64,000 bases of DNA from Streptomyces sp. JH34. Lineage in GTDB: Bacteria > Actinomycetota > Actinomycetes > Streptomycetales > Streptomycetaceae. Position numbers and translations under genes: made by a program. Positions 8,589 through 17,931 of the stretch are shown piece by piece. The notes under the pieces are model-generated. The model did not search any database. It was not told the origin of the DNA and saw only the letters and a list, made by a program, of their open reading frames with translations. The stretch is taken from contig NZ_JAJSOO010000001.1 of the NCBI RefSeq assembly GCF_029428875.1, positions 1,798,001-1,862,000 of the forward strand, read 5' to 3'. The stretch's first letter is position 1; each line of letters opens with the position of its first letter.

Positions 8589-10448
8589 TCACACGGAGGG
8601 GTGAAGCGGGTTGGGTACGACGCCGTGGACGGCGGCGTGGGGGCGCTCCGGCCGGTCGCGGTAGCCGTCCAGATGCAGACGGTTGCGGTTGAGACACAGA
8701 CGCTCGATCGTCGGCGTCAGCATGTCGAAGATCTCGAACCGCTCCTTGAGGTCGGGGAAGCGGCCGTGGTGCCTCAGGATCTCCGCACGGACGAGTGACC
8801 AGAATTCACCCTCCGGTACGCCCATCTGTTCCTCGCAGAGCGGGGACAGATAGCGGAAGACGCCCACGAAGAGTCCGGAGTGGATGAACTGGGTGAGGAA
8901 GGAGGGGTCCTCCGTGAGCAGGACGGCGCGGACGTCCGGCGGCATCGACGCGTGCTCGGGCAGCGGCCTGGCGCTCACGTTGACGTCGTCGACGAAGTCC
9001 TTGATCGCGAGGCGCACCGGCACGTCGTTGTCGTCGAAGACGACGATGGCGTTCTCACCGTGCGGGGAGAAGACCGTGCCGTAGCGGTACAGGAAGTGCA
9101 GGAGCGGAGGCAGGAGCGCCGCGAAGAGCCGGGTCAGCCAGGCGGCCGGGGCCAGTCCCGAGCGGGCGACCAGCTCGGCGGTGAAGGAGCGGCCGGCCGG
9201 GTCCGTGTGCAGCAGCGAGGCCAGGGTGCGGGCGCGTTCGCCCGGGGCGAGCCGCGGCTGAAGAGGCTCCCGCCAGATCGCCCCGAGGATCTCCTTGAAC
9301 TGGTAGGGCGACTCGGGGAGATGGTCGTAGAGCGGATGCTCGACGGCAACCGAGGCGACCTCTCCGAGAAGGATGACGCCACAGGTGTCGCGCAGGAACG
9401 GATCGCTCTCGCACATCCCCTGGACCCACGCGGTGACGGCCGGGGCGGCGAGCGTGCGTTCGGTCGGCAGACCGCGCCAGACCAGGGTGTTGAGGATCGA
9501 CAGGGGCAGCTTGACCGTGTGCCGGTCGGGACACCCCACGTTGGTGAAGGTGCGGATGGACTGCTGCGGCAGCCGGAGGTCGGCGTCGGGGTGCAGGGGC
9601 ACGATGTCGCCGCCGGCGATCGCGGGGGCGAAGAGTGGGACGACCCATTCGTCCCACTGCCACGGATGCACGGGGAGGAACAGGTAGTCGGCGGGGTCGA
9701 GCCCGCGTCCACGCAGAATCCTGGTGAAGGACTCCCGGACGTCCGGGTCGAGTTCCTGGCCGTACAGGTCGTCGGGGGTGGCGACACCGCCCACTCCCCG
9801 GTAGTCCGCTATGCGGGTGCTCACGGCGATCCACGGCAGTGTGGTGGCGGAGCGGGCTTCCGGTGCGAAGCGGGCCGCGTCACCGGCGGAGAACCCGATG
9901 CGTCCCTTGTTCGCCACGAGCCAGGGGTGGCCGGTCTGGTGCCCTTCGAGCTCGGCGTAGGGGAGCTCGGCGAGCTGTGCCGCGCTGAGCGCGGTGTGGT
10001 CGAGGCGGGCGTCCGCGGTGAGTGTGGTGGTCAGCTCGCGGATGAGGTGGGCGAGCGTGGCGCCGTCGAGGCCCAGAAGGCGGTGTCCGCGGGCGAGGAA
10101 ACGCAGTGGGTCCCGGAAGGGTGTCCCGTCGCCGCTCCGGTCCCCGGGCCCTTCGCCGGGGAGCTCACGGATCGTCGCGGGGTCGACGCGCCAGCCGCCG
10201 TAGACGCCGCGCCTGGCGTGGAAGACCAGAGTCGCCCCGTCGTCGAGGCGCACGGCGTAGTGGCCGGTCCGCCCCGCGTCGTCGCCGGACCGGGGCACTG
10301 GCTCGACGACCTCCTCGTAGGCGAGCTCACCGAGCATCTTGGCGAGGAGCCTCGCGGCCACCCGGTCCCAGACGGTCCGGTTGAGTTCCGGTGTGTCGAT
10401 CGGCGTATGCGGCTCCGTCTGATGGTGACTCGCGGGATATGCAGGCAC
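8589..10448 (-). CDS. NRPS-independent siderophore synthetase, DesD/IucC-like
   Basis: The product has 619 residues. IucA/IucC-family motifs are all present: EGHQTGHPWLVANKGRIGFS (ATP-binding region), LPVHPWQWDEW, SIRTFTN (phosphate-binding arginine) and SPHGENAIVVFDD, followed by a FhuF-like reductase-type C-terminal region. The pattern is closest to type C synthetases such as DesD, AlcC and IucC, which condense a second carboxylate or oligomerise/cyclise a monoester intermediate. GTG 10448 follows a strong GGAGGAG. It is the last gene of the four-gene operon, 60 bases after the acyltransferase gene. Substrate cannot be deduced from sequence alone. Confidence 0.92.
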   Translation of the reverse strand: MPAYPASHHQTEPHTPIDTPELNRTVWDRVAARLLAKMLGELAYEEVVEPVPRSGDDAGRTGHYAVRLDDGATLVFHARRGVYGGWRVDPATIRELPGEGPGDRSGDGTPFRDPLRFLARGHRLLGLDGATLAHLIRELTTTLTADARLDHTALSAAQLAELPYAELEGHQTGHPWLVANKGRIGFSAGDAARFAPEARSATTLPWIAVSTRIADYRGVGGVATPDDLYGQELDPDVRESFTRILRGRGLDPADYLFLPVHPWQWDEWVVPLFAPAIAGGDIVPLHPDADLRLPQQSIRTFTNVGCPDRHTVKLPLSILNTLVWRGLPTERTLAAPAVTAWVQGMCESDPFLRDTCGVILLGEVASVAVEHPLYDHLPESPYQFKEILGAIWREPLQPRLAPGERARTLASLLHTDPAGRSFTAELVARSGLAPAAWLTRLFAALLPPLLHFLYRYGTVFSPHGENAIVVFDDNDVPVRLAIKDFVDDVNVSARPLPEHASMPPDVRAVLLTEDPSFLTQFIHSGLFVGVFRYLSPLCEEQMGVPEGEFWSLVRAEILRHHGRFPDLKERFEIFDMLTPTIERLCLNRNRLHLDGYRDRPERPHAAVHGVVPNPLHPSV

Positions 10449-10508
10449 GTTGACTCCTCCGGGTGGGACCGATGGGGTTCGAGCGGGCTGTACGGTGCGG
10501 CGAGTTGT

Positions 10509-11228
10509 TCACAGGTGTTCGCGGTGGGCTCGGTCACGGACCATCAGGGCGGCTCGCTTGTCGGGAAGGTCCACTTCCGCGCAGAAGCGGAAGCCGGCGC
10601 TCAGGAAGGCGGACACGGACGGGGTGTTGCGCAGGTCCGGCTCCGCGACGACGCGTGCGCAGAGGGGCCGGTTGTCGAGCACGAGATCGGCGACGGTCCT
10701 CAGCAGGACGCTCCCGATGCCCCGTCCCCGGTTGCCCACGCCACCGATGAGGAGATGGACCCCCATGTCGTGCGGCCGTGCCGGGTAGTGGCGGGCCAGC
10801 GGGTCGAGATCGGCACGGTAGACCTCCCAGTAGCTCATGGGCACACCGTCGAGGACGCCCAGACAGGGGACGCTGCGGCCGTCCCCCGCGAGCTGCCGGC
10901 CGAGGTGGGCGGCCGTGACCGAATCCGGTCCGGCGAGCTCCCAGAAGGCGGCGACCGCGGGGTCGTTCATCCAGCGGCTGATCACCGCCAGGTCGCGTTC
11001 CGGTTCCACCGTGACCAGCTGGAACACCCCGGCGGAGGTGGTGACGGGGCTCCACCCTCCGGGCCGGCCGACGAGAGCGGAGGCGTCACCCCCTGCGGCC
11101 GCGGCCGCAGGGGGGTCACCGAGCAGGGCGAGGAGTTCCTCGGTGAGCCGCAGCTCCAGGGTGTCCTCGGTGCCGGTGGCGTCGGACGGATCGCCATCGG
11201 TCTCGGTGTGGGCATCGGCGTGATGCAC
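10509..11228 (-). CDS. IucB/AlcB-like siderophore N-acyltransferase (GNAT)
   Basis: The product has 239 residues. The C-terminal two thirds are a GNAT fold of the siderophore type: FQLVTVEPERDLAVISRWMNDPAVAAFW, the acetyl-CoA loop VGNRGRGIGSVLLR and ARVVAEPDLRNTPSVSAFLSAGF. In aerobactin, alcaligin and rhizobactin pathways this enzyme acylates the hydroxylamine of a diamine. An N-terminal extension of about 60 residues is alanine/acid-rich (AAAAAGG). GTG 11228 has GAGAGGAG upstream. It lies 31 bases after the IucA-like gene. No N-hydroxylase that would make its usual substrate is encoded nearby. Confidence 0.85.
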   Translation of the reverse strand: MHHADAHTETDGDPSDATGTEDTLELRLTEELLALLGDPPAAAAAGGDASALVGRPGGWSPVTTSAGVFQLVTVEPERDLAVISRWMNDPAVAAFWELAGPDSVTAAHLGRQLAGDGRSVPCLGVLDGVPMSYWEVYRADLDPLARHYPARPHDMGVHLLIGGVGNRGRGIGSVLLRTVADLVLDNRPLCARVVAEPDLRNTPSVSAFLSAGFRFCAEVDLPDKRAALMVRDRAHREHL

Positions 11229-11259
11229 CGTGACGCTCTCCTCTCGTGGGTTCAGACGG

Positions 11260-13182
11260 TCATGCCGTGTCGCCGCGGAGTGGATTGGCGATGGTGACGT
11301 ACACGGACTGCGTGTCCACCGGCCCGACCAGCTCGTCGAGGCCGTGCATCCGGGTCAGCAGGTTGGCCTTGCAGCGCAGTTGCCGGGTTTCCAGAAGGTA
11401 GGCGGGCAGGGGGGAGCCCAGCCGTACGGCGCCTTCGAGGAAGCGTCGGAACGCGGCGAGGAGGAGCTGTTCGTCGGCGAGCCGCTGGGCGCCGAACGCT
11501 CCGATGAGACCGAACACGTTGTTGATGCCGAGGTAGTAGGCGAGCCGCTCGTCGGTGACGGCGTCCGAGACGAAGGTGTCGCTGACGGCGCCGATGCCCG
11601 GAAGCCGTCGTTCGAGCGCGGACCGGTGGGACTCCCGGAAGTAGTAGCCCTGGTTGTCGCGGTACCTGCCGCCGACGGGCCAGCCGTCCGCGTCGAGGAT
11701 GACGAGCGTGTTCTGCTGATGGGCTTCCAGTGCGACGCCGGCGTGCGCGTCGAGCCAGAGGACGGGGAGGACGACGCGGTCGAGGTAGCGCAGGAACCAC
11801 TCGGCGCACACCGCACCGGTCGCCCTGCCCGTGCGGGCGGCCAGCGAGTGGATCGTGTCGGCGAGCCGCGAGTGTGTGCCCGCCCGGCCTGGCCACGGGC
11901 GGGGGGCGGTGAGGCCGGCGATGCACACGGCGTCGTCGGCCGGGCCGAAGGGATTGTGGCGGAGCATCACGTCGAGGCCGGGGACGGGCCCGCCGTCCGG
12001 GTGGTCGACCGCCAGCCATGCGGGATCCCGGACGATGTCGAAGCCCGGGTGCGCCTCCTGCCACCGGTCGGCCAGACCGGTGCGCAGCAGGCGGTGGACC
12101 TCGGCCCCGCGGTGCAGTTCCTTGCGGAGGTTCTCCCGGCGGGAGTTGGTGATGCGCACGCCCAGGGACAGCTTCAGCATGACGTCGGAGCCGGGACGGT
12201 GCACGGTGCGGACGGAGGAGGTGGGGTGCCAGCGTTCCCCGTGCGGGCCGAGGTCGTGCAGCAGGCCTTTCTCGCACAGTGCGACGACGTCGGGGCGTCG
12301 CAGGACCTCCGCGGCCTGCCAGGGGTGGAGCGGGAGGGCCGCGCTCCCTTCGGGGAGGCTCAGGCCTTCGGCGTGCGGAGCGAGGAGTGCTTCCGCCGGA
12401 ACGGGCCTGCCGGCCTTCGTCCATGTCGACTCCGTGGCCAGCACGGAGCGGTCCACGGCGATCCAGTGGAGCGGGAAGGAACCGCGCAACTCGGGTGAGT
12501 AGAGGAGCGTTTCGGACTCGGAGAGGCCTTCGCGGCTCTTGGGTGTGGGGTGCAGGGGGTGGCCGAGGACCAGGGACTGCTCGGCGGTGAGGAAGAGGTC
12601 GGCCTCGGACGACGTGATGGGTGTGCGGCGCCGGGCCGCGATGAAGGCAGCCGTGTGCCGTACGGAGTCGGCGACCCTGGCCACCAGATCGACCGCGGAG
12701 TTCCGCTCGCTCTCACGGCTCAGGAGCGCGGCCACGGTGACGGCGTCGACGCCCGGTGCGCCCGCGGGCGCGCCCTCCAGGGCCGGGGACCCGAAGCGGT
12801 GCCAGCCGGTGGCGGACCAGTGGGTGACCGGGACGATCAGTGCGGTACCGCTTGCGGGAAGGGGCACGCGCAGGGTGTCGCCCTGCGGACGGGGCAGGTC
12901 GTTCTCCCTGGTCCAGCAGCGCAGCAGGTTCTCCGTACCGGCCGAGTCGGCGGCCCGGAGCGGATCCGGATGGTCCAGTGGATCCGGCTCCGTGGGGCAG
13001 GGGCGGTCGGCCGGGGCGCCGGTGGGGTCGGTCGCCCCGGCACGCGGGGTTCCGTGCGGACCGGCCTTCTGGCGCGGCACGGTCGTCGACTCGACGGCGA
13101 GCGGGCCCTCCGGCAGGTCGTGTCCGCGCTGGCGGCCGGTGGGGGGGCCGTCGGCCTCGGGCGGCGTGGGGGTGGGGTTCAC
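11260..13182 (-). CDS. NRPS-independent siderophore synthetase, IucA-like
   Basis: The product has 640 residues. IucA/IucC-family motifs are GHPLHPTPKSREG, LPLHPWQ, SSVRTVHRPGSDVMLKLSL, LGVRITNSRREN and EAHQQNTLVILD. The pattern resembles type A synthetases (IucA, RhbC), which adenylate citrate and couple it to an amine. The first 70 or so residues are Pro/Gly-rich and lie outside the conserved fold; ATG 13182 is the longest start, and a later start is possible. It lies 28 bases after the aminotransferase stop. Having two different synthetases implies two successive condensations, as in schizokinen or aerobactin assembly. Confidence 0.9.
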   Translation of the reverse strand: MNPTPTPPEADGPPTGRQRGHDLPEGPLAVESTTVPRQKAGPHGTPRAGATDPTGAPADRPCPTEPDPLDHPDPLRAADSAGTENLLRCWTRENDLPRPQGDTLRVPLPASGTALIVPVTHWSATGWHRFGSPALEGAPAGAPGVDAVTVAALLSRESERNSAVDLVARVADSVRHTAAFIAARRRTPITSSEADLFLTAEQSLVLGHPLHPTPKSREGLSESETLLYSPELRGSFPLHWIAVDRSVLATESTWTKAGRPVPAEALLAPHAEGLSLPEGSAALPLHPWQAAEVLRRPDVVALCEKGLLHDLGPHGERWHPTSSVRTVHRPGSDVMLKLSLGVRITNSRRENLRKELHRGAEVHRLLRTGLADRWQEAHPGFDIVRDPAWLAVDHPDGGPVPGLDVMLRHNPFGPADDAVCIAGLTAPRPWPGRAGTHSRLADTIHSLAARTGRATGAVCAEWFLRYLDRVVLPVLWLDAHAGVALEAHQQNTLVILDADGWPVGGRYRDNQGYYFRESHRSALERRLPGIGAVSDTFVSDAVTDERLAYYLGINNVFGLIGAFGAQRLADEQLLLAAFRRFLEGAVRLGSPLPAYLLETRQLRCKANLLTRMHGLDELVGPVDTQSVYVTIANPLRGDTA

Positions 13183-13210
13183 GGCTGTCTTCCTTGTGAG
13201 GGGTCCGGAG

Positions 13211-14641
13211 TCAGCGGGTCGGCCCGGCGGCCGCCCGGCGGTTCGGCGAGCACTCGGCCGCTCTCAGCGCGTCGGCGAGGCGGTCGACGACCGCCGTCGC
13301 CTGTTCGTCGGTGAGCGTGAGAGGAGGGAGCAGCCGGACCACGGCACCGTGGCGACCGCCGATCTCGACGATGAGGCCCCGGCGCAGGCATTCCTGCTGC
13401 ACCGCCGCGGCGAGCGCGGGGTCGGGCGGTGGGGCGGAGCCGTTCTCCGCGGTGACGGTCGGCGGCCCGGCCTCGGGGTCGACGAGCTCGATGCCGATCA
13501 TCAGACCGCGGCCCCGGACGTCACCGATGCTCGGGTGGTCCGCGCTCAGGGCCTGGAGCCTGGCGAGCATGCGCGCGCCCAGCGTTCCGGCGCGTTCGGC
13601 GAGCCGGTTCTCCCGCACGTAGGCGAGCGTCGCGGCGCCGGCCGCCATGGCGAGCTGGTTGCCCCGGAAGGTGCCCGCGTGGGCACCCGGCTGCCAGAGG
13701 TCGAGCTCCGAGCGGTAGACGATCACGGCAAGGGGAAGCGAGCCTCCGATGGCTTTCGAGAGCACCATCACGTCGGGCACGATACCGCTGTGTTCGACCG
13801 CCCAGAAGGTGCCGGTCCTGCCGACCCCGGTCTGCACCTCGTCCGCGATCAGGGCGATGGACCGCTCCTGGGTGATCTCCCGCATCCGGCGCATCCAGCC
13901 GTCCGGGGCGGGGTTCACCCCGCCCTCGCCCTGGACCGGTTCGAGGATCATGGCGGCCGGTGCGGGCACACCGCCCTTGGGGTCGTCCAGGAGGTATTCC
14001 GTCCAGCGCGCGGCGATGTCGGCGCCGCGCTCGCCGCCCGCTCCGAAGGGGCAGCGGTAGCTGTGCGGGAAGGGCAGTCTCGTCACGCGCACGTCCGTCG
14101 CGCCGCCCGATGCGGCCAGCGCGCCCGCGGTCATCCCGTGGTAGGCGCCGGTGAACGAGAGGAGTTCACTGCGTCCGCTCGCCGCACGGACGAGCTTGAA
14201 CGCCGCCTCGACGGCGTCGGTGCCCGCCGGACCGCAGAACTGGATCCGGGCGTTGTCGGCCAGCTCCTTGGGCAGGGTGGAGAACAGCTCGGTCGTGAAG
14301 GTGTCCTTGACCGGTGTGGCCAGATCCAGCACGTGCAGCGGCGCGCCGGAGTCGATGACCTTCCTGACTGCCTCGAGCACGACGGGGTGGTTGTGACCGA
14401 GGGCCAGGGTTCCCGCCCCTGACAGGCAGTCGAGGTAGCGCCGGCCGTCCGCCCCCTCGATGGTCATGCCCCGCGCGCGTACGGGCACGATCGGCAGGGA
14501 CCGCGCATAGGTGCGGGCGGCCGATTCGCGGAGGGCCTGACGCCGCAGGATGCCTTCGTGCGCGGGGGGAAGTCCCACCGGAGCTGGTTCGGTCACGGCC
14601 ACGGCTGTTCGGTCCTCCTGCTGTAACAGTTGGGTTGCCAT
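13211..14641 (-). CDS. Class III aminotransferase, 2,4-diaminobutyrate:2-oxoglutarate type
   Basis: The product has 476 residues. It is a fold-type I PLP aminotransferase with phosphate/cofactor motifs SGAGTLALGHNHP, GPAGTDAVEAAFKL and ADEVQTGVGRTG, and catalytic lysine in VLSKAIGG. This subgroup (EctB, Dat, RhbA) makes 2,4-diaminobutyrate from aspartate semialdehyde. I set the start at ATG 14641 (MATQLLQQED) because upstream residues do not look conserved; a reading from 14674 or 14707 cannot be excluded, and no strong Shine-Dalgarno marks any of them. It is the first gene of the siderophore operon and would supply the diamine precursor. Confidence 0.85.
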   Translation of the reverse strand: MATQLLQQEDRTAVAVTEPAPVGLPPAHEGILRRQALRESAARTYARSLPIVPVRARGMTIEGADGRRYLDCLSGAGTLALGHNHPVVLEAVRKVIDSGAPLHVLDLATPVKDTFTTELFSTLPKELADNARIQFCGPAGTDAVEAAFKLVRAASGRSELLSFTGAYHGMTAGALAASGGATDVRVTRLPFPHSYRCPFGAGGERGADIAARWTEYLLDDPKGGVPAPAAMILEPVQGEGGVNPAPDGWMRRMREITQERSIALIADEVQTGVGRTGTFWAVEHSGIVPDVMVLSKAIGGSLPLAVIVYRSELDLWQPGAHAGTFRGNQLAMAAGAATLAYVRENRLAERAGTLGARMLARLQALSADHPSIGDVRGRGLMIGIELVDPEAGPPTVTAENGSAPPPDPALAAAVQQECLRRGLIVEIGGRHGAVVRLLPPLTLTDEQATAVVDRLADALRAAECSPNRRAAAGPTR

Positions 14642-14930
14642 GCGTACGGTCCCGCGAAGACGGACCGCGCCCATGAACGCCGTCCGGGTGTCCCCCGTAC
14701 GTACCAACGACGCGGAACGCGGGAGATCACGGCTGAATCGGAAGATCCTTGCGCAGGCGGAACCGCGGCCCTGGCGCGCACCGTCCCCATCGGCACCGGC
14801 ATAGTAGGGGCCGCACCGGGGGCGGAGCCGCCGCTCCGAAGCGTGCGCGGTCGAGGCAACTCCGTACCGCGCACCCCGAGTCCGCAGTGCAGTACCGACG
14901 TCAGTGACGAAGTCCCAGGGGGATCACCAG
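14642..14930. other. Divergent intergenic region of siderophore operon and protease gene
   Basis: These 289 bases separate two divergent starts. I searched by eye for the 19-bp actinobacterial iron box (TTAGGTTAGGC-type) and found none on either strand. No clear -10/-35 pair or strong dyad is visible either. Confidence 0.5.
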
Positions 14931-16151
14931 ATGCGACCCATGCGCCCGACCGATACCGCACACCGCGTGGGGAGTGCCCGCCGCACCCCCCGAGTGTTCG
15001 CCGCAGCCGCCCTCGCCGGTGTCCTGACGCTCACCGCCGCCGCCTGCGGGCCGGACGAGAACGGCGCGATCAGCGAACCGAGCAGTTCCACCGGCCAGTC
15101 CTCCGACGGGAAGGTCACCATCCCGGACGATCTCAAGGACCGGCTCAAGGAGCACGGGATCGACCTCGACAAATGGCGGGACGGCGAGTGGAAGAACTGG
15201 GACAAGGACACGTGGCTGCGTGAGGCCAAGGACTACGTCAACCCGATCATCGAGGACCTCTGGGACCCGGACCGGATGCGGGAGGCCGACAAGCCCCCGG
15301 AGAACCCCGTCGACAACGACATCTCCGGCGACGAGGGTGTGACTGACCCGACCCCCGCACCGGTCGAGGCGGCGGGCCTGAAGACCCCGTACCACGACAG
15401 CGCGCCCGCGTCCGGGAAGCTCCTGTTCGACGGCCCCGAGGGTTCGATGGTCTGCTCCGCGACCGTCGTGCAGGACCCGGCCCACCCGGGCAAGTCCAAC
15501 ATGGTCTGGACGGCCGGCCACTGTGTGCACGCGGGCAAGAACGGCGGCTGGTACCGCAACATCGCCTTCGTGCCCTCGTACAACGACAGCGGCATGTCGA
15601 CGGCCGAGCTGCAGAACGCCTCCAAGGAGGAGATCGCTCCGTACGGCCTGTGGTGGGGCCAGTGGGCGCAGACCTCCGACCAGTGGATCAACCAGGGCGC
15701 CGCGACCGGCGGGCAGGGCGCTCCCTACGACTTCGCCGTGCTGCAGGTCGCTCCGGAGAAGGGCTCGACAGGCAAGTCCCTCGAGGAGACCGTCGGTTCG
15801 GCGCTCCCGGTGGAGTTCAACGCCCCGGCCGTCCCCGAGATCGACAGCATGACGGCGACCGGCTACCCGGCGGCCCCGCCGTACGACGGGCAGAAGGCGC
15901 TGCAGTGCACCGACCGGCCGGGCCGCCTGTCGGTCTTCGAGGCGCAGCCGACGATGTACCGCGTCGGCTGCACGATGACCGGTGGTTCCTCCGGTGGTGG
16001 CTGGGTCGCGGAGGGGCAGGACGGTGAGCCCGCCCTGGTCTCGAACACCTCCATCGGCCCGGTGAGGGCGGGCTGGCTGGCCGGCCCGCGCCTGGGCAAG
16101 GAGGCCAAGGGCGTCTACGAGGCCGTGAGCAAGAAGTACGCGGGACGGTAG
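14931..16151 (+). CDS. Secreted trypsin-like serine protease lipoprotein
   Basis: The product has 406 residues. An arginine-rich N region and hydrophobic core end in the lipobox LTAAAC, so the mature protein is probably a cell-surface lipoprotein. After an acidic linker of about 120 residues comes a chymotrypsin-fold domain. His is in TAGHCVH, Asp in APYDFAVLQV and Ser in GGSSGGGW, an intact catalytic triad. ATG 14931 is preceded by AGGGGGATC. It is transcribed alone and ends in a very strong terminator. The substrate is unknown; the acidic linker might be an inhibitory or wall-spanning segment, but that is inference. Confidence 0.88.
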   Translation: MRPMRPTDTAHRVGSARRTPRVFAAAALAGVLTLTAAACGPDENGAISEPSSSTGQSSDGKVTIPDDLKDRLKEHGIDLDKWRDGEWKNWDKDTWLREAKDYVNPIIEDLWDPDRMREADKPPENPVDNDISGDEGVTDPTPAPVEAAGLKTPYHDSAPASGKLLFDGPEGSMVCSATVVQDPAHPGKSNMVWTAGHCVHAGKNGGWYRNIAFVPSYNDSGMSTAELQNASKEEIAPYGLWWGQWAQTSDQWINQGAATGGQGAPYDFAVLQVAPEKGSTGKSLEETVGSALPVEFNAPAVPEIDSMTATGYPAAPPYDGQKALQCTDRPGRLSVFEAQPTMYRVGCTMTGGSSGGGWVAEGQDGEPALVSNTSIGPVRAGWLAGPRLGKEAKGVYEAVSKKYAGR

Positions 16152-16219
16152 ACCGCGGCCGTCGCCGGACGGTCGTGCCCGGGCTCCCCACGGTGTCCCG
16201 GGCATGACCGACAGCGGGA

Positions 16220-16270
16220 CGACGCACGGAGGCCGGGCCCCCAGGAAGGGGGCCCGGCCTCCGTGCGTCG
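16220..16270. terminator. Strong bidirectional terminator, 23-bp perfect stem
   Basis: Arms 16220-16242 and 16248-16270 are perfectly complementary with a 5-base loop. It lies 68 bases after the protease stop and only 6 bases beyond the convergent hflX stop, so it probably terminates both transcripts. Confidence 0.9.
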
Positions 16271-16276
16271 GTCGCG

Positions 16277-17797
16277 TCAGTGGGCGACCGGTGCGAACAT
16301 CCCGAGGTCCGCGCTCAGTTCCTCGTGGACCCGGGCCTTGAGGAGCGTGCCCTCCGGGGTGTGCTCCTCGGAGAGGACCTCGCCCTCGGCGTGCACCCGG
16401 GAGACGAGCGCTCCCTGGGTGTACGGCACGAGTGCCTCGATCTCGACGGACGGGCGCGGGAGCTCGGCGTCGATCAGCGCGAGCAGCTCGTCGATACCGG
16501 CTCCGGTACGCGCCGACACCGCGATCGCGTGCTTCTCGGTGCGCAGCAGGCGCTGCAGCACGAGCGGGTCCGCCGCGTCCGCCTTGTTGATCACGACGAT
16601 CTCGGGTACGTCGACCGCGCCGACCTCCCGGATCACCTGACGCACGGCGGCGAGCTGCTCCTCCGGCACCGGGTGCGCGCCGTCGACCACGTGCAGGATG
16701 AGGTCGGAGTCGCCGACCTCCTCCATGGTGGAGCGGAACGCCTCGACCAGGTGGTGGGGAAGGTGCCGCACGAAGCCGACCGTGTCGGCGAGGGTGTAGA
16801 TCCGGCCGCTCGGTGTCTCGGCGCGGCGCACGGTCGGGTCGAGGGTGGCGAACAGGGCGTTCTCCACCAGTACGCCCGCGCCGGTGAGCCGGTTGAGCAG
16901 CGAGGACTTCCCGGCGTTGGTGTATCCGGCGATGGCCACCGAAGGCACCTTGTTGCGCCTGCGTTCCTGGCGCTTGATCTCGCGGCCGGTCTTCATCTCC
17001 GCGATCTCCCGGCGCATCTTCGCCATCTTCTCGCGGATCCGCCGACGGTCCGTCTCGATCTTGGTCTCACCAGGACCACGGGTCGCCATGCCGCCACCGC
17101 CGCTGGAACCGCCACCGCCCATCTGACGGGACAGCGACTGACCCCAGCCCCGCAGGCGCGGGAGCATGTACTGCATCTGTGCCAGCGACACCTGCGCCTT
17201 GCCCTCGCGGGACTTGGCGTGCTGGGCGAAGATGTCGAGGATCAGCGCGGTCCTGTCGACCACCTTGACCTTGACGACGTCTTCCAGGTGGATCAGCTGG
17301 CCGGGGCTGAGCTCACCGTCGCAGACGACGGTGTCGGCCCCGGATTCGAGGACGATGTCACGCAGCTCCAGCGCCTTGCCCGAGCCGATGTAGGTGGCCG
17401 GGTCGGGCTTGTCGCGCCGCTGGAACACGGCGTCGAGCACCTGGGCGCCCGCCGTCTCGGCGAGGGCCGCGAGCTCCGCGAGGGAGATCTCCGCGTCGTG
17501 GACGGTCCCCGATGTCCAGACACCGACGAGAACCACGCGCTCCAGGCGCAGCTGCCGGTACTCGACCTCGGTGACGTCCTCGAGCTCGGTGGAGAGTCCC
17601 GCGACACGGCGCAGTGCCGCCCTGTCTGAACGGTCGAGCTGGTCTCCGTCCCGCGCTCCGTCGATCTCGTGGCTCCAGGCGACGTCCTCTTCCATCAGGG
17701 CGTCGGCCCGAAGGCTCTCGGTGAGGCTCTCGGAGTTGGCTTCCGTGGCGCTCTGCGCGTCCTGCGCGTCCTGGGGAAGGGAGGAAGAGGAGGTCAT
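16277..17797 (-). CDS. hflX: Ribosome-associated GTPase HflX
   Basis: The product has 506 residues. An N-terminal HflX domain, a glycine-rich linker (GGGGSSGGGGMATRGPGE) with the conserved RGPGETKIETDRR motif, and a GTPase domain are present. G1 is AGYTNAGKSS, G3 DTVGF and G4 NKAD. HflX splits stalled or hibernating 70S ribosomes after stress. The first 80 residues are an acidic, actinobacterial extension. ATG 17797 has TAAGGATCC upstream. It is monocistronic by spacing (about 130 bases to the next upstream gene). Confidence 0.95.
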   Translation of the reverse strand: MTSSSSLPQDAQDAQSATEANSESLTESLRADALMEEDVAWSHEIDGARDGDQLDRSDRAALRRVAGLSTELEDVTEVEYRQLRLERVVLVGVWTSGTVHDAEISLAELAALAETAGAQVLDAVFQRRDKPDPATYIGSGKALELRDIVLESGADTVVCDGELSPGQLIHLEDVVKVKVVDRTALILDIFAQHAKSREGKAQVSLAQMQYMLPRLRGWGQSLSRQMGGGGSSGGGGMATRGPGETKIETDRRRIREKMAKMRREIAEMKTGREIKRQERRRNKVPSVAIAGYTNAGKSSLLNRLTGAGVLVENALFATLDPTVRRAETPSGRIYTLADTVGFVRHLPHHLVEAFRSTMEEVGDSDLILHVVDGAHPVPEEQLAAVRQVIREVGAVDVPEIVVINKADAADPLVLQRLLRTEKHAIAVSARTGAGIDELLALIDAELPRPSVEIEALVPYTQGALVSRVHAEGEVLSEEHTPEGTLLKARVHEELSADLGMFAPVAH

Positions 17798-17931
17798 TGG
17801 ATCCTTACGTCGATAGAAGTCCGATACGTCAGTCACAACGTGTGACCCCGCCGGAAGATTCCCCCGTGGGGCGATCCACCGGCCGGCCGCCGTGCCGACG
17901 CGTCGATAGTGACATGTTCCCGCCCGGCGCG

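Noticed and set aside
6526..8604. 692-codon plus-strand frame opposite the DinG-like helicase
   Set aside because: Composition is that of an antisense shadow (Arg, Gly, Val, Leu rich) and it has no ribosome-binding site.
8880..11297. 805-codon plus-strand frame opposite the siderophore genes
   Set aside because: It spans two real genes and their gap in antisense with no domain; codon usage is wrong for a Streptomyces gene.
14642..14930. Iron box for the siderophore operon
   Set aside because: Looked for TTAGGTTAGG-type palindromes on both strands; none matched better than chance.
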